A stretch of DNA of 23,281 nucleotides from an uncultured Streptomyces sp. (lineage in GTDB: Bacteria > Actinomycetota > Actinomycetes > Streptomycetales > Streptomycetaceae), in assembly GCA_946480485.1 (NCBI GenBank), contig CAMLJW010000021.1, positions 1-23,281 on the forward strand. The letters run 5' to 3'. Shown piece after piece: positions 16,339-23,281 of this stretch. Under the pieces are notes generated by a model. That model worked only from the letters and a program-made list of their open reading frames with translations, was not told the DNA's origin and made no database searches. How positions within the stretch are numbered: the stretch's first letter is position 1; every line of letters starts with the position of its first letter. A program made the translations under genes and the position numbers.

Positions 16339-18095
16339 GGTCGGCCTCGGTTCCTGGCGTTCTCGGTGTTGTTCTCGGCCCGCGAGACGGAGGCGACCGT
16401 CTCGGGGTCCAGGTCGAAGAGGGTGCGCAGCGCGTCCGCGTACCCGGCGCCGCCGGGCTCGGCCGCGAGCTGCTTGACCCGTACGGTCGGCACGTGCAGC
16501 AGCTTCTCCACCACGCGACGCACGGTCTGCGTGATCTCGCCCCGCTGCTTGTCGTCGAGGCCGGGCAGCCGTCCGTCGAGCCGCGCGATCTCGTTCGCGA
16601 CGACATCGGCGGCCATGGTGCGCAGGGCGACGACGGTGGGGGTGATGTGGGCGGCGCGCTGGGCGGCCCCGAAGGCGGCCACCTCGTCGGAGACGATGCG
16701 CCGCACCATGTCCACGTCCGCCGCCATCGGGCCCGCGGACGGAGTCCGCGGATCAGGGGCGGTCGCGGAGGCCTCGGCCAGCGACTCGATGTCCACCAGC
16801 CGCACCCCGAGCAGCCGGTGCACGGCCGCGTCGATGTCCCGCGGCATGGCGAGGTCGAGCAGCGAGAGCACGGGTGCGGGCCGGGGGGCCACGACGACAG
16901 GCTCGGGCGTACGGCGCTCGGGCACACGCCCGGCCGCGGCCGCGGTCGCGGCCAGCGCGGTGATGACGTCGGCGTCGGCTTCGAGCGTGCGAGCGTCGGC
17001 TTCGGGCGCACGGCGGGTCTCGCGGCGGTCCCATGTGCCGTTGTCCACCCAGGCGGCGTGCTGCTCCAGGGTCGCCGCGTCCATACCGGCCACCGCGGCC
17101 TCCCCCATGACGGAGAAGCCTGTGGCCTCCTGCACGGCGGACCCCTGCACGGGGCCAAGGTCCAGCGGGCAGCCGTCGTCGGTGCCGACGCTGGTGGGCG
17201 GCAGGTCGTCCCGTACGACGGTGGGGGTGGCCGCACGCTCTGCCGGGGCACCCGTACGGCCCTCCACAGCGGCCGCGACGGCCTCGGCGGTCAGGACGAG
17301 CCCCGTCGCGCCGGTGCACGACACGACGAGATCGGCACGTGTCAGCTCGTCCGGCACCGCGTCCATCGGTACCGCGCGGGCCACCACGTCCGTGTCGTCC
17401 CCCTCCGCCAGGATCCGCGCGAGGCGCTCAGCACGGTCCAGCGTGCGGTTGGCGATGACCACTTCGGCCACCCCGGCCCGCGCGAGCGTCGCCGCAGCCA
17501 GCGAGGACATGGAGCCCGCGCCGATCATGAGGGCCCGCTTGCCCATGGCCCAGGCCTCGACGGCCGCCCCGGACGTCAGCTGCTCCAGGCCGAAGGTCAC
17601 CAGGGACTGCCCGGCCCGGTCGATGCCGGTCTCGGAGTGGGCGCGCTTGCCGACCCGCAGGGCCTGCTGGAAGAGGTCGTTGAGGAGCCGGCCGGCCGTG
17701 TGCAGTTCCTGCGAGGTCGCGAGCGCGTCCTTGATCTGGCCGAGGATCTGCCCCTCGCCGACCACCATCGAGTCGAGGCCGCAGGCCACGGAGAAGAGGT
17801 GGTGGACCGCCCGGTCCTCGTAGTGCACGTACAGATAGGGGGTGAGCTCTTCCAGCCCGACGCCGCTGTGCTGCGCGAGCAGCGTGGAGAGCTCGGCGAC
17901 GCCCGCGTGGAACTTGTCCACGTCGGCGTACAGCTCGATCCGGTTGCAGGTGGCGAGCACCGCGGCCTCGGCGGCCGGCTCGGCGGCGATGGTGTCCTGG
18001 AGGAGCTTGATCTGCGAGTCCGCGGGCAGCGCGGCCCGCTCCAGGACGCTGACCGGAGCGCTGCGGTGACTCAGCCCGACGACGAGGAGACTCAT
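16335..18095 (-). CDS. hemA: Glutamyl-tRNA reductase with a long internal insert
   Basis: This enzyme reduces glutamyl-tRNA to glutamate-1-semialdehyde with NADPH, the first step of C5-pathway haem synthesis. LSHRSAPVSVLER, the nucleophile Cys50 in ATCNRIELY, His98/99 and GLDSMVVGEGQILGQIK mark the catalytic domain. LMIGAGSMS begins the NADPH-binding domain. The C-terminal helical dimerisation domain follows. At 586 residues it is about 150 longer than usual. The excess lies mainly at ~279-405, between the VVSCTGATGLVLT strand and SLLDLAMPRDID, and is rich in Ala, Glu, Thr and Arg. I recall S. coelicolor HemA being similarly long. The ATG overlaps the rex stop by 4 bp. Confidence 0.95.
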   Translation of the reverse strand: MSLLVVGLSHRSAPVSVLERAALPADSQIKLLQDTIAAEPAAEAAVLATCNRIELYADVDKFHAGVAELSTLLAQHSGVGLEELTPYLYVHYEDRAVHHLFSVACGLDSMVVGEGQILGQIKDALATSQELHTAGRLLNDLFQQALRVGKRAHSETGIDRAGQSLVTFGLEQLTSGAAVEAWAMGKRALMIGAGSMSSLAAATLARAGVAEVVIANRTLDRAERLARILAEGDDTDVVARAVPMDAVPDELTRADLVVSCTGATGLVLTAEAVAAAVEGRTGAPAERAATPTVVRDDLPPTSVGTDDGCPLDLGPVQGSAVQEATGFSVMGEAAVAGMDAATLEQHAAWVDNGTWDRRETRRAPEADARTLEADADVITALAATAAAAGRVPERRTPEPVVVAPRPAPVLSLLDLAMPRDIDAAVHRLLGVRLVDIESLAEASATAPDPRTPSAGPMAADVDMVRRIVSDEVAAFGAAQRAAHITPTVVALRTMAADVVANEIARLDGRLPGLDDKQRGEITQTVRRVVEKLLHVPTVRVKQLAAEPGGAGYADALRTLFDLDPETVASVSRAENNTENARNRGRP

Positions 18096-18847
18096 GCCGG
18101 CATCACCGCGGGGACATCCCCGTCGGGCCCTTTCCGGCCGGCCTTCGGCGCCTTGACCACGGCCTCGGCCTCGGTCAGCGCCTCCTCACCGGCCTTGCGC
18201 TGCTCGTGGAAGGCGAGGATCTGCAACTCGATGGAGAGATCGACCTTGCGTACGTCGACACCGTCCGGCACGGAGAGCACGGTCGGCGCGAAGTTCAGGA
18301 TGGACGTCACACCGGCGGCGACGAGCCGCTCGCAGACCTGCTGGGCGGCGCCGGCGGGAGTCGCGATCACACCGATCGACACCCCGTTGTCCTTGATGAT
18401 CTTCTCGAGGTCGTCGGTGTGCTGCACCGGGATCCCGGCGACCGGCTTCCCCGCCATCGCGGGATCGGCGTCTATGAGGGCGGCGACCCGGAAGCCGCGC
18501 GAGGCGAACCCGCCGTAGTTGGCCAGCGCCGCGCCGAGGTTACCGATACCGACGATCACAACCGGCCAGTCCTGGGTGAGGCCCAGTTCGCGGGAGATCT
18601 GGTAGACGAGGTACTCGACGTCGTAACCCACACCGCGCGTCCCATAGGAACCCAGGTACGAGAAGTCCTTGCGCAACTTCGCGGAGTTGACCCCCGCGGC
18701 GGCCGCGAGCTCCTCGGAGGAGACCGTGGGTACCGAGCGCTCCGACAGTGCGGTGAGGGCCCGGAGGTACAGCGGAAGCCTGGCGACGGTGGCCTCGGGA
18801 ATCCCTCGGCTGCGGGTCGCCGGTCGGTGAGTTCGGCCAGTTGCCAC
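18092..18847 (-). CDS. rex: Redox-sensing transcriptional repressor Rex
   Basis: A 251-residue homodimeric repressor that leaves DNA when NADH rises relative to NAD+, controlling respiratory and fermentative genes. Residues ~15-85 form a winged helix with the recognition region VNSAKLRKDFSYLG. The Rossmann part starts at PVVIVGIGNLGAAL (GIGNLG 100-105), with ALIDADP carrying the acidic end of the second strand. The C-terminal DLSIELQILAFHEQRK is the domain-swapped helix. The GTG at 18847 (VATGRTHRPATRSRG) is chosen because GGAG precedes it by 4 bases and it matches the S. coelicolor Rex N-terminus as I remember it. The tail after ~218 is variable, ending GPDGDVPAVMPA. It is first in the rex-hemACD unit and has a Rex operator upstream. 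Confidence 0.96.
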   Translation of the reverse strand: MATGRTHRPATRSRGIPEATVARLPLYLRALTALSERSVPTVSSEELAAAAGVNSAKLRKDFSYLGSYGTRGVGYDVEYLVYQISRELGLTQDWPVVIVGIGNLGAALANYGGFASRGFRVAALIDADPAMAGKPVAGIPVQHTDDLEKIIKDNGVSIGVIATPAGAAQQVCERLVAAGVTSILNFAPTVLSVPDGVDVRKVDLSIELQILAFHEQRKAGEEALTEAEAVVKAPKAGRKGPDGDVPAVMPA

Positions 18848-18922
18848 GGTGCTCCTGCGGGTAGAGCGGGGCTGCAGGCGGTCACCCATACCTAGACCGC
18901 CCCGTCGAATGCAGGCTATGTC

Positions 18923-18942
18923 TTTGTGAACGCGTGCACAAA
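18923..18942 (-). promoter_or_regulatory. Rex operator (ROP) upstream of rex-hemACD
   Basis: TTTGTGAACGCGTGCACAAA is symmetric except for one base pair and matches the known Rex operator form TTGTGAA-N-TTCACAA, 75 bp upstream of the rex start. On the - strand TTGTGC, then 17 bp, then TAGCCT could form a promoter overlapped by this site (inference). It implies autoregulation of rex and NADH control of the hem genes. The rest of the 320-bp gap between rex and the glutaredoxin gene (18848-19167) shows nothing else I can support. Confidence 0.85.
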
Positions 18943-19167
18943 GATTGTGTCCGATTTGCCCGCCCAACGTGACCGGGGTCACGCGGCCCCGGCGCATGGG
19001 TATGGAACCGGCACACAGGCACCTTCGTTCCCTGCTTGATGGGGGCAAAGCCGCACACTCTCCTCTACGATCCCCGCCCCCCGAGGCCAAACCGCCCTCG
19101 ATCCTAAGTCACTTTCCGGACCACTTGGAGCGCCCGGTCCGGCCACAGTTGTGTGACGCGAGTCCCG

Positions 19168-19467
19168 TCATTCCGCTAGGGCCCGCCGCAGCCGGTCCTC
19201 GTTCACACGCCAGAACGTGTGCTGCGCACCGTCCACGAGCACCACCGGGATCTGCTCCCAGTACGCACGGTGCAGCTCCTCGTCCTGCGTGATGTCCTTC
19301 TTCTCCCAGGGGACCCCAAGATCCCCGCATACCTTCTCGATGACTTCCTGTGCGGTGTCACACAGATGACAGCCCGGCTTCCCGATCAATGTGACCAGCC
19401 GCTCACCCGGCACGCTCTTCTCCGTACGACGGCCCGTGCGCCGAAAGATGGGACTCATACCAGCCAT
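19168..19467 (-). CDS. Glutaredoxin-like (DUF836/thioredoxin-fold) protein
   Basis: A 99-residue protein with a compact thioredoxin fold: LVTLIGKPGCHLCDTAQEV carries the CxxC active site (Cys33, Cys36), and WEQIPVVLVDG contains the cis-proline after Ile. It should act as a dithiol oxidoreductase or redox-linked adaptor in the cytoplasm; the substrate is unknown. The ATG at 19467 has GGAG 5 bases ahead. A second in-frame ATG three codons later is the alternative. It stands directly upstream of the rex unit on the same strand, but the 320-bp gap with the Rex operator shows that rex has its own promoter. Its place next to a redox regulator is conserved in Streptomyces as far as I recall. Confidence 0.88.
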   Translation of the reverse strand: MAGMSPIFRRTGRRTEKSVPGERLVTLIGKPGCHLCDTAQEVIEKVCGDLGVPWEKKDITQDEELHRAYWEQIPVVLVDGAQHTFWRVNEDRLRRALAE

Positions 19468-19613
19468 TCTCACTCCGCCGCCGACCGGCCGCGTCCCGCA
19501 CAACCACGGAGCACACAGCTCGATCGGTTTTCAACGACATGGCCCCGCAGAGCGCACAGCCTCCAACCCTGCTGACTCCCGAACCGGCGAACAAATCTGG
19601 CTATGCTCACGCC

Positions 19614-20558
19614 ATGGCCGCTCTTGGATGGCTCACTCCCCGTAGGCGCTCCGCCACCGCGCGGAGCGTGTTGGCAGGCGAAGCCTCGGCGGAGGCAGCG
19701 CGCAAGTCCTCCCAGGAACTGGAGGAGCTCGCCCACGAAAACGGGCCCGACGGAGCCGAGGCGGAACCGGAGTTCCCGGTCGCGGGCGACAACAAGGCCG
19801 CCGCCTTCTTCGACCTGGACAACACCGTGATGCAGGGCGCCGCGCTGTTCCACTTCGGCCGCGGCCTGTACAAGCGGAAGTTCTTCGAGACGCGCGAGCT
19901 CGCCCGTTTCGCCTGGCAGCAGGCCTGGTTCCGGCTGGCCGGCGTCGAGGACCCCGAGCACATGCAGGAGGCCCGCGACTCGGCGCTGTCCATCGTGAAG
20001 GGCCACCGCGTCTGCGAGTTGATGTCCATCGGCGAGGAGATCTACGACGAGTACATGGCCGAGCGCATCTGGCCCGGCACCCGCGCCCTCGCACAGGCCC
20101 ACCTGGACGCGGGCCAGAAGGTGTGGCTCGTCACGGCCGCCCCCGTGGAGATCGCCACCGTGATCGCCCGCCGTCTGGGACTGACCGGCGCACTGGGCAC
20201 GGTCGCCGAATCCGTCGGCGGCGTCTACACCGGCAAGCTCGTCGGCGAGCCGCTGCACGGCCCCGCGAAGGCCGAGGCGGTACGCGCCCTGGCGGCGGCG
20301 GAGGGCCTGGACCTGGGGCGCTGCGCCGCGTACAGCGACTCCCACAACGACATCCCGATGCTCTCGCTCGTCGGGCACCCGTACGCCATCAACCCGGACA
20401 GCAAGCTCCGTAAGCACGCCCGCACCCTCGAGTGGCGGCTGCGTGACTACCGCACGGGCCGTAAGGCGGCGAGGGTCGGCATCCCCGCGGCAGCCGGGGT
20501 CGGCGCGGTCGCGGGCGGCACGGCGGCCGCGATCGCCCTGCACCGCCGCCGCCGCTGA
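19614..20558 (+). CDS. HAD-superfamily (subfamily IB, SerB-like) phosphatase with C-terminal hydrophobic tail
   Basis: A 314-residue phosphohydrolase. Motif I is FFDLDNTVM (nucleophile Asp67, acid/base Asp69), motif II is WLVTAAP (Thr174), motif III includes Lys219 and motif IV is SDSHNDIPML (Asp242, Asp246). This is the HAD-IB layout of phosphoserine phosphatase-like enzymes; the helical cap lies between motifs I and II. The substrate is not evident. The C-terminus (~288-309, Gly/Ala-rich, then HRRRR) could be a tail anchor. The ATG at 19614 (MAALGWLTPRRR) is favoured because TATGCT (19602-19607) lies 6 bases ahead as a possible -10 of a leaderless transcript. An ATG at 19539 would add 25 residues. 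Confidence 0.88.
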   Translation: MAALGWLTPRRRSATARSVLAGEASAEAARKSSQELEELAHENGPDGAEAEPEFPVAGDNKAAAFFDLDNTVMQGAALFHFGRGLYKRKFFETRELARFAWQQAWFRLAGVEDPEHMQEARDSALSIVKGHRVCELMSIGEEIYDEYMAERIWPGTRALAQAHLDAGQKVWLVTAAPVEIATVIARRLGLTGALGTVAESVGGVYTGKLVGEPLHGPAKAEAVRALAAAEGLDLGRCAAYSDSHNDIPMLSLVGHPYAINPDSKLRKHARTLEWRLRDYRTGRKAARVGIPAAAGVGAVAGGTAAAIALHRRRR

Positions 20559-20559
20559 C

Positions 20560-20597
20560 GCCTGTCGCCTGTCGCCTGTCGCCTGTCGCCTGTCGCC
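20560..20597 (+). repeat. Heptanucleotide tandem repeat after the HAD gene
   Basis: GCCTGTC is repeated five times in succession (20560-20594) and followed by a partial copy GCC, starting 2 bases after the stop codon at 20556-20558. It is untranslated by the HAD gene. Copy number in such repeats tends to vary between strains. Confidence 0.95.
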
Positions 20598-20686
20598 GAA
20601 CCCTCCAGGAAAGCGGCACACGGCACACGGCCACAACACGCCCCGGGCTCAGGCACAACGTGAACCGAACCGATCAACAACCGTTC

Positions 20687-20714
20687 AGTGTCCGACACTT
20701 GATCCGGCGTCACT
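20687..20714 (+). promoter_or_regulatory. Dyad in the bldN upstream region, candidate BldD-type operator
   Basis: AGTGTCCGACACT (20687-20699) is a perfect 6-bp inverted repeat around one base, and TCACT follows at 20710-20714. BldD is known to repress bldN in S. coelicolor and binds AGTGA/TCACT-like half-sites. The match here is partial, so the assignment is tentative. The rest of the 316-bp gap before bldN holds the heptamer repeat and a possible -10 TATCCT at 20780-20785. Confidence 0.35.
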
Positions 20715-20874
20715 CTGCAACAGAAGCGACGTAATCGGCGATTTCAGCAACTGGGTGTAGCGCCGCCTGTACGAAGCGTTATCCTCCTCAGACGCATAAC
20801 GGACCCCACACGTCGCTACGACGGGTGAAAGGTTCCGTACTGCACGTGATGGAAGCTCTGCCTCTGGGAGTCCC

Positions 20875-21657
20875 GTGTACCCACACGTCGGGGTTGACGC
20901 CTCGGGCCTGGCTACGCTGCGCGCAACGGTCCGCGACCTGTTGCGCGGCTTCGTCCCCACCGCGTACGCCGGCCCCGCCTTCGCTGTCTCCGCCGCGCCC
21001 GTCGGCCAGTGCTACGCACTGGCGGACGGCAGCGCGGCAGTGACCGGCAGACGGGGCCGCTCGAGCGCGTCGACCACCACCACCGCACGCCGACCGGCCG
21101 CGGACAGCGACAGCGCCCGGATGATGGACCTCGTGGAGCGCGCCCAGGCCGGCGAGGCCGAAGCCTTCGGACGCCTCTACGACCAGTACAGCGACACGGT
21201 GTACCGCTACATCTACTACCGCGTCGGCGGGAAGGCGACCGCGGAAGACCTCACGAGCGAGACCTTTCTGCGCGCCCTGCGTCGCATCGGCACCTTCACC
21301 TGGCAGGGCCGCGACTTCGGCGCCTGGCTGGTCACGATCGCCCGCAACCTCGTCGCGGACCACTTCAAGTCGAGCCGCTTTCGCCTCGAAGTGACCACCG
21401 GCGAGATGCTCGACGCCAACGAGGTCGAGCGCTCCCCCGAGGACTCCGTCCTGGAGTCACTCTCGAACGCGGCGCTCCTGGACGCCGTACGCCGCCTCAA
21501 CCCGCAGCAGCAGGAGTGCGTGACTTTGCGCTTCCTCCAGGGCCTCTCGGTCGCCGAGACCGCCCGCGTGATGGGCAAGAACGAGGGCGCGATCAAGACC
21601 CTCCAGTACCGGGCCGTGCGCAGCCTGGCCCGGCTCCTTCCCGACGACGCCCGCTGA
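20875..21657 (+). CDS. bldN: ECF sigma factor BldN (pro-sigma-BldN)
   Basis: A 260-residue ECF sigma factor that directs RNA polymerase to genes of aerial-mycelium formation. Residues ~1-85 are an N-terminal extension absent from ordinary ECF sigmas (VYPHVGVDASGLATLRATV at the start); in S. coelicolor it is removed to make the mature sigma. Region 2 spans ~86-160 (LVERAQAGEAEAFGRLYDQY, then VYRYIYYRVGGKATAEDLTS and the -10-contacting segment FGAWLVTIARNLVADHF). Region 4 is ~203-255 (LNPQQQECVTLRFLQGLSVA, then a GAIKTLQYRAVRSLA helix). GTG at 20875 has GGGAG 4 bases ahead. The sequence matches the S. coelicolor protein very closely as I recall it. Its antagonist rsbN follows 277 bp downstream. 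Confidence 0.95.
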   Translation: MYPHVGVDASGLATLRATVRDLLRGFVPTAYAGPAFAVSAAPVGQCYALADGSAAVTGRRGRSSASTTTTARRPAADSDSARMMDLVERAQAGEAEAFGRLYDQYSDTVYRYIYYRVGGKATAEDLTSETFLRALRRIGTFTWQGRDFGAWLVTIARNLVADHFKSSRFRLEVTTGEMLDANEVERSPEDSVLESLSNAALLDAVRRLNPQQQECVTLRFLQGLSVAETARVMGKNEGAIKTLQYRAVRSLARLLPDDAR

Positions 21658-21775
21658 GGACCCGTACGAAGACACCCACCCCGAACAGATCCGCGCACGC
21701 CTCCATACACTCAGCGATGGTCAACTCACCCTCCGTTGAAGTCCCGTTGGCTCCGCGGTCCGATCATCCCTCGTC

Positions 21776-21804
21776 CGTAACTCAAGTGCCGAACCGCTCG
21801 TTGT
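21776..21804 (+). promoter_or_regulatory. Candidate sigma-BldN promoter of rsbN
   Basis: CGTAAC (21776-21781), a 17-base spacer and CGTTGT (21799-21804) closely fit the CGTAAC / CGTTGA type of promoter I recall for sigma-BldN targets. It lies 130 bp before the rsbN start. Transcription from here would let sigma-BldN make its own inhibitor. A second CGTTGA at 21734-21739 lacks a matching -35. Confidence 0.55.
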
Positions 21805-21934
21805 CCGGGATACAGGCTCCCTGCGGTCACACCTGAACCGTCCCCGATCACTCGATCGTGTGGATCTGATCAGGGAGTGCAACCCTCAGGACCCCCTGGG
21901 GAGTCGACCGTCATGACGAGAGGAGGTGCCGCCA

Positions 21935-23206
21935 GTGATCGCGAACGTATCGGCGCACCGGCGGGCGAACGCCTTCGCCCAGGCCCTGGAGGAGCAGTCC
22001 GACAGGGACACGGCGGCCGAGCAGTCCGAAGGACACCTTCCGGCTGCTGCGGACCAGTCCGAGCAGGGCCGGTTGCTGCCCCTGGCGACCGGCCTCGGCG
22101 AGCTGCCCAAACCGGCCCTGGCGCCCGAGGTCAAGGTCGTCCAGCGGGCCCAGCTGGTGGCGGCCATGGAGGCCATGCTGCTGGAGGGCACGGCCGCGGG
22201 GGGCGAGAGCGCGGCCCCTTCGGTGCCCAGACAAGCAGGGAGCGCGGCGGCCTCCGCGAAAGGGCGGTGGTGGGAGACGGGTGGGCGAAGGGTCCAGGCG
22301 CAGGGAGCCCATCAGGCGACCGGGCTGCGGAAGTTGCGACCGCGGTCGCGGCTCTCCAAGAGCCTCGCCGCGGGCGGGCTCACCGTCGGGGTGGCGGCGG
22401 GAGCCCTCGGCGGAGTCGCCGCTGCCAGCTCCGACGCCCTGCCCGGTGACTCGCTCTATGGGCTCAAGCGCGGCATGGAGGACCTCAAGCTGGGCATGGC
22501 CGAGGGGGACAGCGACCGGGGCCGCCTCTACCTCAACCACGCCTCCACCCGGCTGAGCGAGGCGCGTCGGCTGATGGAGCACGGCCGTGTCGGCGCCCTC
22601 GACCACGAGTCCGTGGGCGAGATCCGGCGCGCGTTGTCCGGCATGCGGCACGACGCGGCGGAAGGCCACCGCCTGCTGCACGAGGCGTACGCGCGGGACG
22701 GATCGCTGGGCCCCATCCAGGCCCTCTCCTCCTTCTCTCGCTCGCACCGCGACGCCTGGGGCGCGCTGCGCGAGCGGTTGCCCGTCCAGCTCGGCGACGT
22801 CAGCGAGCAGGTCAGCTCGGTCTTCGACGCCATAGACCACGAGGTCGATCCGCTGCGGTCACTGCTGCCGGGGACCCCCACACAGGGGGGCACGAGCCGA
22901 CAGCCGGGCTCCGGCCCGGCCTCCACCGGCGCCTTGGACTCGGACAGCCCGGCCGCCCCCGGCACCACCGGCGGCTCCTTTGACGGCGACCGCGGCGACG
23001 GCAACCCCAAGCCGTCCACCTCGGACACCGAGAGCGACGGCCTGCTGGGCGGCAACACGGGCGGCCTCCTTGGCCCACCCGTGGACGACACCAGCGCCAC
23101 CCCGTCCGGCAACACCACCTCGCCACCCGGACCGGACGTCACGGTCCCGCCCCTGATCCCCGGTCTCCTTCCAGGCCTGGGCATCGACGGCGAGGACACG
23201 GACTAG
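21935..23206 (+). CDS. rsbN: Anti-sigma factor RsbN (membrane, DUF5667-type extracytoplasmic part)
   Basis: A 423-residue single-pass membrane protein that binds and inhibits sigma-BldN. The first ~85 residues (VIANVSAHRRANAFAQALEE, later VQRAQLVAAMEAMLL) are the cytoplasmic sigma-binding part, unlike a classical zinc-binding anti-sigma domain: no cysteines are present. A basic stretch (LRKLRPRSRLSK) precedes the membrane span at ~144-165. Outside lies a helical DUF5667-like domain (~165-290, SSDALPGDSLYGLKRGMEDL then LYLNHASTRLSEARRLM), followed by a long Gly/Pro/Ser/Thr/Asp-rich tail that could extend into the wall. GTG at 21935 is chosen because GAGAGGAGG ends 8 bases ahead. Position after bldN and sequence agree with S. 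coelicolor RsbN. Confidence 0.92.
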   Translation: MIANVSAHRRANAFAQALEEQSDRDTAAEQSEGHLPAAADQSEQGRLLPLATGLGELPKPALAPEVKVVQRAQLVAAMEAMLLEGTAAGGESAAPSVPRQAGSAAASAKGRWWETGGRRVQAQGAHQATGLRKLRPRSRLSKSLAAGGLTVGVAAGALGGVAAASSDALPGDSLYGLKRGMEDLKLGMAEGDSDRGRLYLNHASTRLSEARRLMEHGRVGALDHESVGEIRRALSGMRHDAAEGHRLLHEAYARDGSLGPIQALSSFSRSHRDAWGALRERLPVQLGDVSEQVSSVFDAIDHEVDPLRSLLPGTPTQGGTSRQPGSGPASTGALDSDSPAAPGTTGGSFDGDRGDGNPKPSTSDTESDGLLGGNTGGLLGPPVDDTSATPSGNTTSPPGPDVTVPPLIPGLLPGLGIDGEDTD

Positions 23207-23281
23207 GAGGACTAAGACCAGGACTAGCACTAGGTCCTGTCTGGAGTTCAGATCATGGATGTGGTGCGATGCTGCGGAGCC
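23207..23281. other. 3' flank of rsbN: GGACTA repeats and possible mobile-element edge
   Basis: GGACTA occurs three times (23200-23205 over the rsbN stop, 23209-23214, 23221-23226), and GGACTA / TAGGTCC (23221-23237) can fold into a hairpin with one bulge, a possible weak terminator. From about 23232 the composition changes (GGTCCTGTCTGGAGTTCAG). This reminds me of ends of Streptomyces insertion sequences, but the window stops too soon to test it. Confidence 0.3.

Noticed and set aside
18848..19090. N-terminal extension of rex in the same frame
   Set aside because: It would run across the Rex operator and its promoter. The GTG at 18847 has a proper ribosome-binding sequence and the known Rex N-terminus.
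20825..21043. Small + strand frame overlapping the bldN start
   Set aside because: It is out of frame with bldN, Pro/Ser/Arg-rich, and its codon bias is poor where bldN's is strong.
1..23281. CRISPR array, tRNA or rRNA genes, plasmid origin or complete transposon
   Set aside because: No spaced direct repeats, tRNA-like cloverleaf sequence, rRNA sequence or transposase was found. The tandem repeats present have no spacers.

Overview
The window is very GC-rich, its genes carry mostly G or C at the third codon position, and it holds the gene block rex-hemA-hemC-hemD-hemB followed by an ECF sigma factor with an unusual N-terminal extension and its membrane anti-sigma factor. This identifies a Streptomyces chromosome. 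The order matches what I recall of the S. coelicolor SCO3316-SCO3324 neighbourhood (hem genes, rex, glutaredoxin-like protein, HAD phosphatase, bldN, rsbN). No tRNA, rRNA, CRISPR array or complete insertion sequence was seen.

Left part (1-4440, mainly + strand): the end of a short-chain dehydrogenase, overlapped by a small membrane protein (DUF6126 type); a short frameshifted remnant of an rtcB gene on the - strand; two DUF3558-type lipoproteins; and a DUF2637 membrane protein with a long disordered tail. Strong GC-rich hairpins separate the units.

Middle part (4451-12107): class I lysyl-tRNA synthetase and arginyl-tRNA synthetase are transcribed divergently. argS ends in a three-copy 20-bp repeat that includes its stop codon. 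A DUF4253 protein follows. Convergent to it is a 914-residue protein joining a cytoplasmic region that looks like a degenerate NTPase, a membrane span and an extracytoplasmic periplasmic-binding-protein domain. This is the best candidate for an undescribed sensory system here.

Tetrapyrrole block (12212-18847, - strand): rex, hemA, hemC and hemD overlap successively by 4 bp (ATGA, ATGA, TTGA), so translation is probably coupled. A near-perfect Rex operator lies about 75 bp upstream of rex, tying haem precursor synthesis to NADH/NAD+ redox state. hemB follows after about 465 bp that hold two hairpins and a small coding-like remnant. Together hemA, hemB, hemC and hemD cover glutamyl-tRNA to uroporphyrinogen III, except the glutamate-1-semialdehyde aminotransferase step, which is not in the window.

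Right part (19168-23281): a glutaredoxin-like protein (-), then on the + strand a SerB-like HAD hydrolase, bldN (developmental ECF sigma factor made as a pro-protein) and rsbN (its membrane anti-sigma factor). A candidate sigma-BldN promoter sits in front of rsbN, consistent with a negative feedback loop in aerial-mycelium development. Three genes in the window (argS, the HAD gene and rsbN) have short tandem repeats at their 3' ends.
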